NCBI GenBank assembly: GCA_944392935.1
Contig: CALXYI010000003.1
Span: forward strand, 1-64,000
Source of the DNA: an uncultured Spirochaetaceae bacterium
GTDB lineage: Bacteria; Spirochaetota; Spirochaetia; Sphaerochaetales; Sphaerochaetaceae
Length of the DNA stretch: 64,000 nucleotides
Direction of reading: 5' to 3'
Both the position numbers and the translations under genes were made by a program. Under the pieces are notes generated by a model, which saw only the letters and a program-made list of their open reading frames with translations, made no database searches and was not told the DNA's origin. The stretch's first letter is position 1, and every line of letters starts with the position of its first letter. Below, in pieces: positions 8,306 through 17,345 of this stretch.

Positions 8306-10318
8306 ATGGCTTATTACGTAGTCCCCGACTTCGACGGGAAGAGGGAAGGCAACCGCCTTACCCTGATGCTCAACGGCGAGCTCGTGTATCTGGAGCCGTA
8401 TGGCAGGAATGCCATCAGGTTCAGATCGTCCAAGTCGCTGAGGATAGATACCAGCCTCAACTGGAATCTCCTGCCCGTGGAGGATACCGATGTCGAGATC
8501 TCGATCTCCAGGGAGAAGGGTGTGCTGGTCAATGGCGATATAACCGCGGAGATCTCCGGGGACGGAACGGTCGAGTATTTCCGCACCAGCACGCATGAGC
8601 TCCTTCTCGGGGAGTCGTGGATAGATGGCAGGGTGCATACCGCTCCGCTGCGCAGGGCAAGGGAGTTCCGTGTGCTCTCCGGCGATTCCTTCAAGGTCGA
8701 TCTCTATTTCAGGGCCGACAGGGATGAGCATTTCTACGGGATGGGGCAGGATGCCAATGACTGCTTCGACCTCAAGGGCTCCACTGTCGATCTCTTCCAG
8801 AAGAACGGCAAGTGCACGATTCCATATGTCTATTCATCGAAGGGCTATGGATTCATGTGGAACAATCCATCGGTCGGAAGGGCGGAGTTCGTCAACAACC
8901 ATACCCTCTGGCATTCGGAATGCTGCCGCCAGATCGATTACATCATCATGACAGGGTCAAGCCTGCCTGAGATCAACAGGACATTCACAGCGATCACAGG
9001 AAGGGCTCCGAAGTTCCCTGAGTGGGCAGCGGGGCTCTGGCAGAGCAAGCTCAGGTATGAGACGCAGGAGGAGCTCCTGTCGGTTGCACGGGAGTATAAG
9101 AGGAGGGGACTTCCTCTTTCCGTGATCGTCATCGATTACTTCCACTGGACGATGCAGGGCGAATGGAAGTTCGATCCTGAGAAGTGGCCCGATCCCAAGG
9201 CGATGGTCGAAGAGCTGGATTCCATGGGCATAAAGCTGATGGTCTCGATCTGGCCTACAGTCGATCCGAGGAGCGAGAACTATGACTACATGAGCCGCCA
9301 TAACCTCTTCATAAGAGGAGAGCGCGGCGTGGATGTGAACTTCATGTTCTTCGGTCCCCAGACATCATTCGATGCGACCTATCCCGAAGCGCAGCAGTTC
9401 GTATGGTCCAGGGCCAGGAAGAACTACTATGACTATGGCATAAGGATGTTCTGGCTCGATGAGGCCGAGCCTGAGATGCGTCCATACGACTATGACAATG
9501 TCAGGATGTACCTCGGGAATGCGGCAGAGGTGGGGAATCTCTACTGCGTCGGATATGCGAAGGGATTCTACGACGGGCTAAGGGCAGAGGGCGAGACTGA
9601 GATCTGCAATCTTGTCCGCTGCGCATGGTTCGGTACCCAGCGCTATGGCGCGGTCCTCTGGTCCGGCGACATAGCCTCCACGTTCGACAGTCTCCGCAAG
9701 CAGCTCAAGGCAGGTCTGAACGTATCGCTGTGCGGAATCCCATGGTGGACAACCGATACAGGAGGCTTCCTCAATGGCGACCCTGATGATCCTGTCTTCC
9801 GCGAGCTTATCGTCAGGTGGTTCCAGTTCAGCGTGTTCTGCCCTGTGCTGCGCCTCCATGGCTTCCGTCTCCCGGAGCCTGTGCGCCACCCGCTCGATCC
9901 CGATGGATACTGCGGCTCCGGCGGCCCCAATGAGCTCTGGAGCTTCGGCGATGAGGCATATGGCATACTCTCGGACTTCCTTTCACGGCGGCAGAAGCTC
10001 ATCCCGTATATCATGAAGCAGATGGATAAGGCGAGCGAGGACGGCACTCCTCTGCTCCGTCCGCTCTTCTATGATTTCGAGGGCGACAGGAGGACATTCC
10101 TTGTCGAGGACCAGTACATGTTCGGTCCTGGCCTCCTTGTGGCTCCTGTGGTCGAGTATGGAGCGAGGGAGAGGAAGGTCTATCTGCCAGCCGGTGCCTC
10201 CTGGACGGATGCGAGGGACGGCAGGAAGTACGGGGGCGGCGAGGAGATAACGGTTCCTGCCGGTCTTGATACCATCCCTGTCTTCTATCGCGGAGATGCT
10301 GATCTGGGACTGTTCTGA
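8306..10318 (+). CDS. second GH31 glycoside hydrolase, probable alpha-xylosidase or alpha-glucosidase
   Basis: A 670-residue GH31 enzyme of a different subfamily from its neighbour. MFWLDEAEPE carries nucleophile Asp385 and LWSGDIAS acid/base Asp455; YGMGQDANDCFDLKG and PWWTTDTGGF are further family blocks. The WLDEAEP form of the nucleophile motif resembles xyloglucan-type alpha-xylosidases such as those of Bacteroides. No signal peptide is seen, so it should act in the cytoplasm on imported oligosaccharides. AGGAGGG (8291-8297) precedes the ATG, and only 3 bp separate it from the preceding stop. Two GH31 enzymes in tandem may share the work on differently branched oligosaccharides; exact specificity cannot be read from sequence. 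Confidence 0.85.
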   Translation: MAYYVVPDFDGKREGNRLTLMLNGELVYLEPYGRNAIRFRSSKSLRIDTSLNWNLLPVEDTDVEISISREKGVLVNGDITAEISGDGTVEYFRTSTHELLLGESWIDGRVHTAPLRRAREFRVLSGDSFKVDLYFRADRDEHFYGMGQDANDCFDLKGSTVDLFQKNGKCTIPYVYSSKGYGFMWNNPSVGRAEFVNNHTLWHSECCRQIDYIIMTGSSLPEINRTFTAITGRAPKFPEWAAGLWQSKLRYETQEELLSVAREYKRRGLPLSVIVIDYFHWTMQGEWKFDPEKWPDPKAMVEELDSMGIKLMVSIWPTVDPRSENYDYMSRHNLFIRGERGVDVNFMFFGPQTSFDATYPEAQQFVWSRARKNYYDYGIRMFWLDEAEPEMRPYDYDNVRMYLGNAAEVGNLYCVGYAKGFYDGLRAEGETEICNLVRCAWFGTQRYGAVLWSGDIASTFDSLRKQLKAGLNVSLCGIPWWTTDTGGFLNGDPDDPVFRELIVRWFQFSVFCPVLRLHGFRLPEPVRHPLDPDGYCGSGGPNELWSFGDEAYGILSDFLSRRQKLIPYIMKQMDKASEDGTPLLRPLFYDFEGDRRTFLVEDQYMFGPGLLVAPVVEYGARERKVYLPAGASWTDARDGRKYGGGEEITVPAGLDTIPVFYRGDADLGLF

Positions 10319-10339
10319 GAGACGCTGAGGGAGGATTGG

Positions 10340-11332
10340 ATGCGAATCGGAATAACGATAGGCGATCCGGCTGGAGTCGGACCGGAGATAGTGCTGAAGG
10401 CGGTTTCCGCCTTCAGCGTCCCCGATGCGGCGCTTGTGGCTTTCGGTGACATGCGGATACTGAAGAGGGCCATGGGCTATCCCGGAATGCCGCGCATCGC
10501 ACTGCGTCCTGCTGCATCTCCAGAGGATGCCGTGGCCGGACCGGGAATCCTGAATGTCGTTGATATCCCATGCATCCAGATGGATGCATTCCAGGAGGGA
10601 AGGGAGGATGCTGCCTGCGGCAGGGCTGCCTACAGGTATATAGAGGAGAGCATCCATGCGGCCATGGCCGGCAGCATCGATGCCGTGTGCACAGCCCCGA
10701 TAAACAAGGTCTCCCTCCATATGGCCGAGGTCCCGTACATAGGCCATACCGAGATATTCGCAGCCCTGACCGGGACGCAGGATCCCCTCACCATGTTCCA
10801 GGTGGACAGCCTGAGGATATTCTTCCTCACCCGGCATGTAGCGCTCCGCAAGGCATGCGATATGGTCACTTACGACCGCCTTATGGATTACGGGAGGCGC
10901 TGCATGAGGGCGCTCAGGCAGCTCGGTGTCTGCAGCGGCACTATGGCCATCGCCGGGCTCAATCCCCACAGCGGGGACCATGGGCTGTTCGGCAGCGAGG
11001 AAGAGGAGATAGTGAAGGCCGTCAGGGATCTCAGGGCCGAAGGGCTGGACGTTGAAGGACCTGCAAGCGCCGACTCCGTCTTCCACCAGGCTCTTCAGGG
11101 CAGGTACAGCAGCGTGCTGAGCCTGTATCATGATCAGGGGCATATAGCAGCGAAGACATACAGCTTCGACAGGACGATATCGCTTACGCTCGGGATGCCG
11201 ATCCTGCGGACATCCGTCGACCATGGGACAGCCATGGATATCGCGGGGAAGGGGATTGCCTCCGAGACAGGCATGGCAGAGGCACTGAAGGCTGCATGCA
11301 GCTATGCTCCGGCCTTCAGAAGGGAGGCCTGA
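10340..11332 (+). CDS. pdxA2: PdxA2-type 4-phosphate dehydrogenase (threonate/erythronate pathway)
   Basis: A 330-residue member of the PdxA family, NAD-dependent decarboxylating dehydrogenases. The opening GITIGDPAGVGPEI is diagnostic. Histidines of YIGHTEIF, YHDQGHIAAKT and TSVDHGTAMDIAGKG provide the metal site. True PdxA makes vitamin B6, but here the gene overlaps a four-carbon acid sugar kinase, the pairing known for D-threonate, L-threonate or D-erythronate degradation. There this PdxA2 oxidises the 4-phosphate and decarboxylates it to dihydroxyacetone phosphate. GGGAGGA precedes the ATG. The stop overlaps the kinase start by one base (TGATG). Confidence 0.85.
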   Translation: MRIGITIGDPAGVGPEIVLKAVSAFSVPDAALVAFGDMRILKRAMGYPGMPRIALRPAASPEDAVAGPGILNVVDIPCIQMDAFQEGREDAACGRAAYRYIEESIHAAMAGSIDAVCTAPINKVSLHMAEVPYIGHTEIFAALTGTQDPLTMFQVDSLRIFFLTRHVALRKACDMVTYDRLMDYGRRCMRALRQLGVCSGTMAIAGLNPHSGDHGLFGSEEEEIVKAVRDLRAEGLDVEGPASADSVFHQALQGRYSSVLSLYHDQGHIAAKTYSFDRTISLTLGMPILRTSVDHGTAMDIAGKGIASETGMAEALKAACSYAPAFRREA

Positions 11333-12765
11333 TGAAGCTCAGCGAGCTCTCCGAACTCTATTCGCACTATCCTGATGGATCCACGGAGTGGTGGAATGCA
11401 GCGGCTTCGCCTATTGCGGATGTCACGGTGATACTCGATGACGATCCTCTGGGCGGGCAGGCTGTCAGCGGGGTCCCTGTCTATCTTGCCTGGGATCCGG
11501 AGACGATGTCCGAGGCTGTCCGCAGCAGGGCTTTCTTCATCCTGACATCCTCTCGCAGCCTTCCGGAGAAGGAAGCTGCTGCCGTATGCTACGAAGCGGC
11601 ATGCAATGCTGCCCGCGCGGCTGCGGCAGCGGGGAAGACAGTGCAGATGGTATGCCGTTCGGATTCCACCCTCAGGATACATTATCCTGCGGAGAAGGAG
11701 GCTGTCGCATCGGCTCTTGCTGATGCCGGCATGCCGCAGTCAGGAGAGATATTCTTCCCGTTCTTCGAGGAAGGGGAGCGCTATACATATGGCCTGAAGC
11801 AGTACGGGATCCGTCCAGGCGGCTCCCTCATACCCGTTTCCGATATGGAATACGCCCACGACAGGACCTTCGGATTCTCCACGTCGTTCATCCCCGGATG
11901 GATGGAGATGAAAAGCGGCGGCAGGATACCAGCGGATTCGGTGGTCCGCCTGCCTCTGGATATCATCCGCAGGGGATCGGGAGAGATCGCAAGGAGGCTT
12001 GCAGGAGGAAGCGGCTTCATCCATGCAGTTGCAGACTGCATAGAGTACAGGGATGCGTTCTCGATAGTGCGTGCCGTTGCTGAGCTCCGCGCAGAGGGGC
12101 GGCATTTCATGATCCGCACAGCGGCTTCAGGAGTGCGGGCCGCTATATTCAATCATCCCGATCCGGTCCCGCCATGCCTTGCTGCGGAAGGCAGGATACT
12201 CATCGTCGCAGGATCGCATATAAGGAAGACGACCGAGCAGATCAGATGCCTTCTTGAATCAGAGGGAAGGATCAGGGCTGTTGTCTTCGACCAGAAGTGC
12301 ATATTCTCGCCGGAGGCTGCGGAAGCGGAGAAGGCGAGGGCTGTGAAGGAGATAATGGAGGCTGCGGAGGCAGGTTTCGATGTGCTCCTGGAAACAGGGC
12401 GGGAACGCATAGATCTTCCGTCAGCCTCCCCTGAGGAGCAGCTGGCGCTCACTGTCGGAATCTCGCATGCATTCCTTTCCGTCGCAGCTTCCGTCAGGAA
12501 GGGATTCGATGCATTCATCGCGAAGGGAGGCAATACCGCCAGCGATCTCGTGCGCGGCTGCTTCGGAGCCAGATCCGCGCTTGTGGCAGGACAGGTCATA
12601 AGAGGCGTGCCCGCGTGGCGTCTGCCTGATGGGCATCTCGTTGCCGTGTTCGCGGGGAATGTCGGGGATGAGAAGAGCCTTCTGGAGGCTTACAGGAGGA
12701 TGCGTGACGGTATCATCTCCTCATCACTACTACAGGCTGTATCGGATTCAGATGCGGTATCGTGA
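11332..12765 (+). CDS. four-carbon acid sugar kinase (DUF1537, OtnK/DtnK family)
   Basis: A 477-residue kinase that would phosphorylate threonate or erythronate at C4 for the preceding PdxA2 enzyme. The N-terminal substrate domain has DVTVILDDDPLGGQ, where most relatives read DDDPTGTQ. The C-terminal ATP domain has AKGGNTASDLVRGCFGA and FAGNVGDEKSL, close to the family's AKGGITSSD and PGNVGG. ATG at 11332 is preceded by GGGAGG and couples to the upstream stop; the longer frame from 11296 lies inside pdxA2. Its last 53 bp overlap the tail of the convergent sensor kinase, and no terminator lies between. Whether threonate or erythronate is the substrate is open. Confidence 0.85.
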   Translation: MKLSELSELYSHYPDGSTEWWNAAASPIADVTVILDDDPLGGQAVSGVPVYLAWDPETMSEAVRSRAFFILTSSRSLPEKEAAAVCYEAACNAARAAAAAGKTVQMVCRSDSTLRIHYPAEKEAVASALADAGMPQSGEIFFPFFEEGERYTYGLKQYGIRPGGSLIPVSDMEYAHDRTFGFSTSFIPGWMEMKSGGRIPADSVVRLPLDIIRRGSGEIARRLAGGSGFIHAVADCIEYRDAFSIVRAVAELRAEGRHFMIRTAASGVRAAIFNHPDPVPPCLAAEGRILIVAGSHIRKTTEQIRCLLESEGRIRAVVFDQKCIFSPEAAEAEKARAVKEIMEAAEAGFDVLLETGRERIDLPSASPEEQLALTVGISHAFLSVAASVRKGFDAFIAKGGNTASDLVRGCFGARSALVAGQVIRGVPAWRLPDGHLVAVFAGNVGDEKSLLEAYRRMRDGIISSSLLQAVSDSDAVS

Positions 12766-14479
12766 TCGTTACAGCGGTTCCTGCATCCAGCTCGGATTCT
12801 ATCGATAGGCCATACTCATCGCCGTAGTACAGCTTCAGCCTCTCGTTGATGTTCTCCAGGCCTATCCCGTTGCCGTCCGAGAGGTGGCTGCGGCTGCTTC
12901 CGGGATCGAGGAGCGATGAAAGCACATCCTGCGGCATCCCGACTCCGTTATCCGCTATCCTTATCGATATCCTGCTGCTCTCTTCGCTTACGGTGATCGT
13001 TATCCTTCCCTCTTCCTGAAGGTATTTGATCCCATGGTATATCGAATTCTCGACTATGGGCTGGATGATCAGCTTCACGGTCGGGGCATCCTCCAGGCTC
13101 TCTGGCAGGTCGATCGAGAAGCTGAACCTGTCCTTGTAGCGCATCGACTGTATCTCAAGATAGCTCCTGACATGCTGCAGCTCCTCCTTGAGGGTTATCA
13201 CATCATGGCCCTTGGCTATCGATATCCTGAAGAGATTGGCCAGGGCCGTCACCATCTTCACCACTCCTTCCCTGTTGCCTGTCTCCGCCATCCATACGAC
13301 GCTGTCGAGTGTGTTGTACAGGAAATGCGGGTTTATCTTGGCCTGCAGCGCGTCCAGCTCGCGCTGCCGCTTCACGGCCTCTGTCTTCCTCACTTCCTCC
13401 ATCAGCTCCTCGATGCGCCTTATCATCACCGAATATGATTCCGAGAGCGAGGCCACTTCCTTCGATCTCCCGCCTGGAACGGGAGCGGAGAAGTCGCCAT
13501 CCTGCACCCTGCGCATGCTCGCCTCGAGGCGCCTGAGGGGATTCGTGATGTATGAGGAAATGAGGCCAGAGAAGAGGAAGGCCAGCACCACGGCTGCCAC
13601 GAGGAGGGCGACCAGCGTATAGCGGAAGGCGGCAAGGGAGCCCATCAGCTCATCCATGAACGCAACTCCGACGATCCTCCATCTGGTCTGGCCCACAGTC
13701 TGGATTATCGTAAGCCTTTCCCGGCCGCCGTATTCCGAGATGAATGTCCCGTATACATGCTCGTCAACACCTCCGATGTCTTCCCTGAAGGTCCCTCTGT
13801 CCAGCATTTCCTGCAGGGGATGATAGACGATGCCTCCATCGTTGGAGATGATGTAGATATAGCCGCTGCTTGCGAGATGCGCGCCTGTCAGCAGCTCCGA
13901 GACAGCATTGAAGTTGAGGTCAATGAGGAGCACGGCGGTCTCCGTCTCATGCTCGGTATCCCCGTAGTTTATGACAGTGGAGTAGGAAATGACGTAATCG
14001 GAGTATGGCGATGATGAGATATCCTGCGGATGGGGGCCGGTGAAGAATATATCGCCTTCCCCGTCTATGGCGCGCACGAACCACTGCTGCGCCGTGATCT
14101 CCTCCGGCGGCATATCCATGCTCGGATCCGTGGAGACTATGGCGTGGCCGTCAGGATCGAGTATCACGATCCTTATCAGGTCATCCCTGGAGCTTATTAT
14201 CGCCTCCAGCCTGGTCGTTATCTCCTCCGTGCTGAGCTTCGATGTGATCCGGGACAGATTGCGGGCATAGTCGGATACATCGATGATGTCGGAGATATAG
14301 TAGCCGAGGTTGTTGTTCACCTGCGTGATTATCTCCGAGGCCGATTCAGCGGTATTCTCCGTCATGGCCCTTGTGAAGAAGCTGTTCACGACGATGCCCG
14401 TGATGAGCAGCGCTGCCGTTATTATGAGAGCCATGGCTCCTGCCATCAGCGTCCTTATCGAAACCGTCCTTCCCCTCAT
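12713..14479 (-). CDS. sensor histidine kinase, YesM-like
   Basis: Membrane sensor kinase of 588 residues. Two spans, near residues 10-35 and 275-300, bracket a periplasmic dCache-type sensor region; a HAMP linker follows. The His_kinase block INPHFLYNTLDSVVWMAE carries the phosphorylated histidine, and the ATPase part shows PIVENSIYHGIKY, ADNGVGMPQDV and GIGLENINERLKL. The start overlaps the response regulator stop by 4 bp (ATGA), making them a coupled pair. Such pairs usually sense extracellular sugar, often through a binding protein, and drive the neighbouring importer. Position makes the convergent ABC/GH31 operon the likely target. Its 3' end overlaps the kinase gene on the other strand by 53 bp. 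Confidence 0.9.
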   Translation of the reverse strand: MRGRTVSIRTLMAGAMALIITAALLITGIVVNSFFTRAMTENTAESASEIITQVNNNLGYYISDIIDVSDYARNLSRITSKLSTEEITTRLEAIISSRDDLIRIVILDPDGHAIVSTDPSMDMPPEEITAQQWFVRAIDGEGDIFFTGPHPQDISSSPYSDYVISYSTVINYGDTEHETETAVLLIDLNFNAVSELLTGAHLASSGYIYIISNDGGIVYHPLQEMLDRGTFREDIGGVDEHVYGTFISEYGGRERLTIIQTVGQTRWRIVGVAFMDELMGSLAAFRYTLVALLVAAVVLAFLFSGLISSYITNPLRRLEASMRRVQDGDFSAPVPGGRSKEVASLSESYSVMIRRIEELMEEVRKTEAVKRQRELDALQAKINPHFLYNTLDSVVWMAETGNREGVVKMVTALANLFRISIAKGHDVITLKEELQHVRSYLEIQSMRYKDRFSFSIDLPESLEDAPTVKLIIQPIVENSIYHGIKYLQEEGRITITVSEESSRISIRIADNGVGMPQDVLSSLLDPGSSRSHLSDGNGIGLENINERLKLYYGDEYGLSIESELDAGTAVTITIPHLNPIQPVVVMRR

Positions 14480-16056
14480 GCCCGATGCTGGCTCCTGTAC
14501 TGCGAGGGGGAGAGCCCTACGTTCTTCCTGAATGTGAATGAGAAGTAGTTGGGTTCCGAGAAGCCTGTCTTCTCTGCTATCTCATAGGTCTTCGCATCGC
14601 TGTTCTTGAGCATCTCCTTCGCTTTCTCCAGCCTTACATTCGTCAGATACTGCACGAATGATGTCCCCGTCTCCTTCTTGAATGTCGTCGAGAAGTATGC
14701 AGGGGAGACGGATATCTCATCCGCAAGCTGCTCCAGCCCGAATACCGGATCGGCGTACCGTTCCTTTATTATCCTCTTGGCATTCTCGATGAACTGTATA
14801 TGCGAGTTGGCCCTCGCTCCGGAGGCCATGCCGTTCGTCCTTACGGCCAGCTCTGCAAGGAGCTTCCCGGCACGGGATATGGTGTTTGCATGGGAGAGGG
14901 CCATGAAGAGATCCTCATCTTCCAGCAGCGTGGCGATATTCCGGCCATATGATGAGCATATCTCGGAGATTATCGATATCACGTTGAGCACCGTGTTCTG
15001 TATGTTCGCTGTATCAGTCAGCCCATGGAGGAAGCTGTGCACTGCCTTCTCCGTGTCCTCTGCATTCCCGAACTTGATGGCCATCACCAGCTCTGTCTTC
15101 TTGTCGGCCGCGGCTTCCTCATGCTCGTTCTCGACATTCTCCACATCCCCGATGCTTATTATGTGCTGCTCTGGATAGATGGAAGTGTAGTTTATCGCTT
15201 CCATGGCGCCCCTGTAGGATTCAGGGAGGCTCCTCAGCTGGGTCACTATCTCGCCGAGCCCCATGTTGAAAGGCCTTGAGAAGTAGTGGATTATCCTGGA
15301 CTGCAGCAGCGATAGCGAGCGGTATATCTGCCTCGAGAAGAGAGAGGAGAAGCTCTTGTCCATCCCGGAAGAGAATATCAGGACGGACTGGTTCTCGTAC
15401 TGGAACGGGATCATGTCCCGGCTGCTGCCAGCTGCTTCGTCAAGTATCTCCTCCATCGCGACGGATGAAAGCGTCTCTGGCGGAAGGTCTATCACGGAGA
15501 CGGCGAACATCCTGCCTGAGAGAGGCACCTCGCATTCCTCTGCCTTCTCCATGAGCACGGCATCATCCAGGCGGCGGGTAGGGGCTATCAGGGAGATGAG
15601 GAACTTCTCCTTGTAGATGTCTATCGCGCTGCGGTAGAAGGCCTGCAGCTTCTCCATGTCGGAAACCCTTGCGGTATCCGCATCAAGCCTGGCCCTTGCC
15701 CTTCCCAGGACCTCCTTCATGGAGCTGACGCTTACTGGCTTCAGCACGTATTCCGCGACATTGAGCCTCATGGCTGTCTGCGCGAACGTGAACTCATCAT
15801 AGCCAGAGAGGATTATCACATCCACGGTGGCCGAGTATTCCTCACGCACCCGCTCTATGAACTGGATGCCGTCCATGTATGGCATCCTTATGTCAGTGAT
15901 TATCACATCGGGCATCGACTCGGAGACGATCTCAAGCGCTTCCCTGCCGTTCGAGGCCTCTGCAGCGACAGTGAAGCCGTATTCCTCCCAGGGCGTGAGC
16001 TCCTTTATCGACTTCCTTGCCTCATCTTCATCTTCTACAAGGAGTATCGTGTTCAC
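14476..16056 (-). CDS. response regulator, YesN-like with AraC DNA-binding domain
   Basis: A 526-residue transcription activator. Receiver domain (residues about 2-120) has VEDEDEARKS, phospho-acceptor Asp55 in IITDIRMPYMDG and a lysine in VLKPVS. A long middle region of unknown fold follows. The last 100 residues form an AraC-type double helix-turn-helix (PVFGLEQLADEISVSPAYFS, then SEPNYFSFTFRKNVGLSPSQYR). I place the start at the GTG at 16056, where receiver homology begins; it overlaps the regulator stop upstream by 4 bp (GTGA). A frame extending to 16203 lies inside that regulator gene. It should act with the overlapping sensor kinase on the sugar operon that ends against it. Confidence 0.9.
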   Translation of the reverse strand: MNTILLVEDEDEARKSIKELTPWEEYGFTVAAEASNGREALEIVSESMPDVIITDIRMPYMDGIQFIERVREEYSATVDVIILSGYDEFTFAQTAMRLNVAEYVLKPVSVSSMKEVLGRARARLDADTARVSDMEKLQAFYRSAIDIYKEKFLISLIAPTRRLDDAVLMEKAEECEVPLSGRMFAVSVIDLPPETLSSVAMEEILDEAAGSSRDMIPFQYENQSVLIFSSGMDKSFSSLFSRQIYRSLSLLQSRIIHYFSRPFNMGLGEIVTQLRSLPESYRGAMEAINYTSIYPEQHIISIGDVENVENEHEEAAADKKTELVMAIKFGNAEDTEKAVHSFLHGLTDTANIQNTVLNVISIISEICSSYGRNIATLLEDEDLFMALSHANTISRAGKLLAELAVRTNGMASGARANSHIQFIENAKRIIKERYADPVFGLEQLADEISVSPAYFSTTFKKETGTSFVQYLTNVRLEKAKEMLKNSDAKTYEIAEKTGFSEPNYFSFTFRKNVGLSPSQYRSQHRA

Positions 16057-17018
16057 TCGCCGTACATCCTGAGTATGCTGTCCAGGAACGAGACAAGCTT
16101 CTTCCTGAAGCTCTCGGGTTCCAGCACCTTCACCGATGTCCCGCTCTGTATTATGCGGAGCATCAGCTCTATTGAGTTCTCTGCCTTCATCGTGCAGATC
16201 CATTCCCCGCTCTCTGTCCTCTCCAGCTTCGGCGGTTCATGGGCGATTGCGGACAGCGAGTTGAGCGCGCTCTTCTCCGTCAGCCTCAATGTGAGGGGGA
16301 TCATGTCGATCGCATCATACTGCGCTTCCTCTGCTTTCGAGAACGGCCGCAGGTTGTCGGGGATGGTATATGTCTCATCCAGCATCCTCGCTTCCGTTAT
16401 CGAGGCGATGTCGAGGGTGATTATGTCCTTCGTATGCCTCAGCCTGCCAGTGACGGTTATCGGCTTGCGGCCATCCCCTTCATCCTTGTATCCGATGAAG
16501 TAGGGGGCTATCTCTATCTCCTCCTTGTCCGGTATCGATGTCGATATCCTCGCGATGCGCCCGGAGACCCAGCAGTCTATGAGCACTTCCAGGATCGCAT
16601 TGTACCGTCCTGCCATGTTCCGGTTGCTCTGGATCGTCCTGTCTATCCTCTCCGCCAGGGACAGCGCGTTATCGCTGATCTTCGGAGCATAGGAGCGCAT
16701 GTTCATCGCAAGCTTCCTCAGCCCGGAGGCAAGATGGGGATTCGCGAATTCGGCGGAGGAGGCAAGGGCCTCTGCCCCCATATTGAAAGCCAGGCTCTCA
16801 TATATCGAGAGCTCCATCGGAGAGGAGTCGACATCCTTGTCCCTGAGCTTTATGAGGTTGTTCTCCTCGTAGATATCTATATGCTTCGAGAGGTCATCGA
16901 CATATCTCGATATCGTTGAGCGATGCACACCGAGGCGACGCGCGATCTCGGCTCTTCTTATCCCCTCCGGATGCGATCTCAGAAGCAGCTCAAGCTGGGC
17001 AACGCGTTCGCCTTTCAT
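16053..17018 (-). CDS. HTH/WYL-type transcriptional regulator
   Basis: A 321-residue regulator. The N-terminus is a DeoR-like winged helix (QLELLLRSHPEGIRRAEIARRLGVHRSTISRYVDDL is the helix-turn-helix region, quoted here in part: RRAEIARRLGVHRSTISRY). The C-terminal half resembles WYL regulators, which bind small molecules or nucleic acids. I chose ATG at 17018-17016, with an AGGAGG-like site about 7 nt upstream; the longer frame to 17087 overlaps slyX and has no ribosome site. It heads a three-gene leftward operon with the response regulator and sensor kinase, each joined by a 4-bp stop/start overlap. That arrangement suggests an added layer of control on the two-component pair. The ligand is unknown. 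Confidence 0.75.
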   Translation of the reverse strand: MKGERVAQLELLLRSHPEGIRRAEIARRLGVHRSTISRYVDDLSKHIDIYEENNLIKLRDKDVDSSPMELSIYESLAFNMGAEALASSAEFANPHLASGLRKLAMNMRSYAPKISDNALSLAERIDRTIQSNRNMAGRYNAILEVLIDCWVSGRIARISTSIPDKEEIEIAPYFIGYKDEGDGRKPITVTGRLRHTKDIITLDIASITEARMLDETYTIPDNLRPFSKAEEAQYDAIDMIPLTLRLTEKSALNSLSAIAHEPPKLERTESGEWICTMKAENSIELMLRIIQSGTSVKVLEPESFRKKLVSFLDSILRMYGE

Positions 17019-17043
17019 CTCTCCTCCTTCCTGACGTTCTATT

Positions 17044-17077
17044 GTATCATAAGCTTTGCCGAACCATAAGGAGGAAT
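17044..17077 (+). promoter_or_regulatory. -10 element and ribosome site of slyX
   Basis: TATCAT (17045-17050) in TTGTATCATAAG is a 5/6 -10 box with the TG one base nearer than usual. A leader of about 25 nt follows, ending in AAGGAGGAA. The same 63-bp gap must carry the promoter of the divergent WYL operon. Confidence 0.45.
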
Positions 17078-17081
17078 TCCC

Positions 17082-17282
17082 ATGCATGATGAGATAGAGA
17101 AGCTGGAGGTGAAGGTAAGCTATCTCGAGAGCCTGAATGCCGAGCTCAATGAGGTCGTGATTGCCCAGCAGAAGGAGATGGATCTCCTTGGGAAGAGGAT
17201 AGAGCTGCTTGAGAGGAAGGTTGAGGATCTGATAGAGGAGTCAGGGGAGGCCAGGCCTAACCGCCGTCCGCCCCATTACTGA
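17082..17282 (+). CDS. slyX: SlyX family protein
   Basis: A 66-residue, almost wholly coiled-coil protein: heptad-like helix from residue 3 to 52, then a short basic tail ending RRPPHY, which is the mark of SlyX. Its biochemical role is unknown. A perfect AAGGAGGAA site lies 4-7 nt before the ATG. It is divergent from the WYL operon and stands alone. An imperfect stem with a CATC loop follows at 17287-17302, but without a T-run. Confidence 0.8.
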   Translation: MHDEIEKLEVKVSYLESLNAELNEVVIAQQKEMDLLGKRIELLERKVEDLIEESGEARPNRRPPHY

Positions 17283-17345
17283 TTCCCTGCGGCATCCCGC
17301 AGCCCGGGTGCTGATATGGGGTTTCCCTATACCAGCCCTGCTGAT

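Noticed and set aside
9983-11224. 413-codon frame opposite the GH31/pdxA2 genes
   Set aside because: Spans the gap between two certain genes on the other strand and resembles no protein.
16072-16203. longer N-terminus of the response regulator
   Set aside because: The extra residues lie in the WYL gene and are unlike a receiver domain; the coupled GTG at 16056 fits better.
17287-17302. terminator after slyX
   Set aside because: A 6-bp stem with CATC loop exists but no T-run follows.
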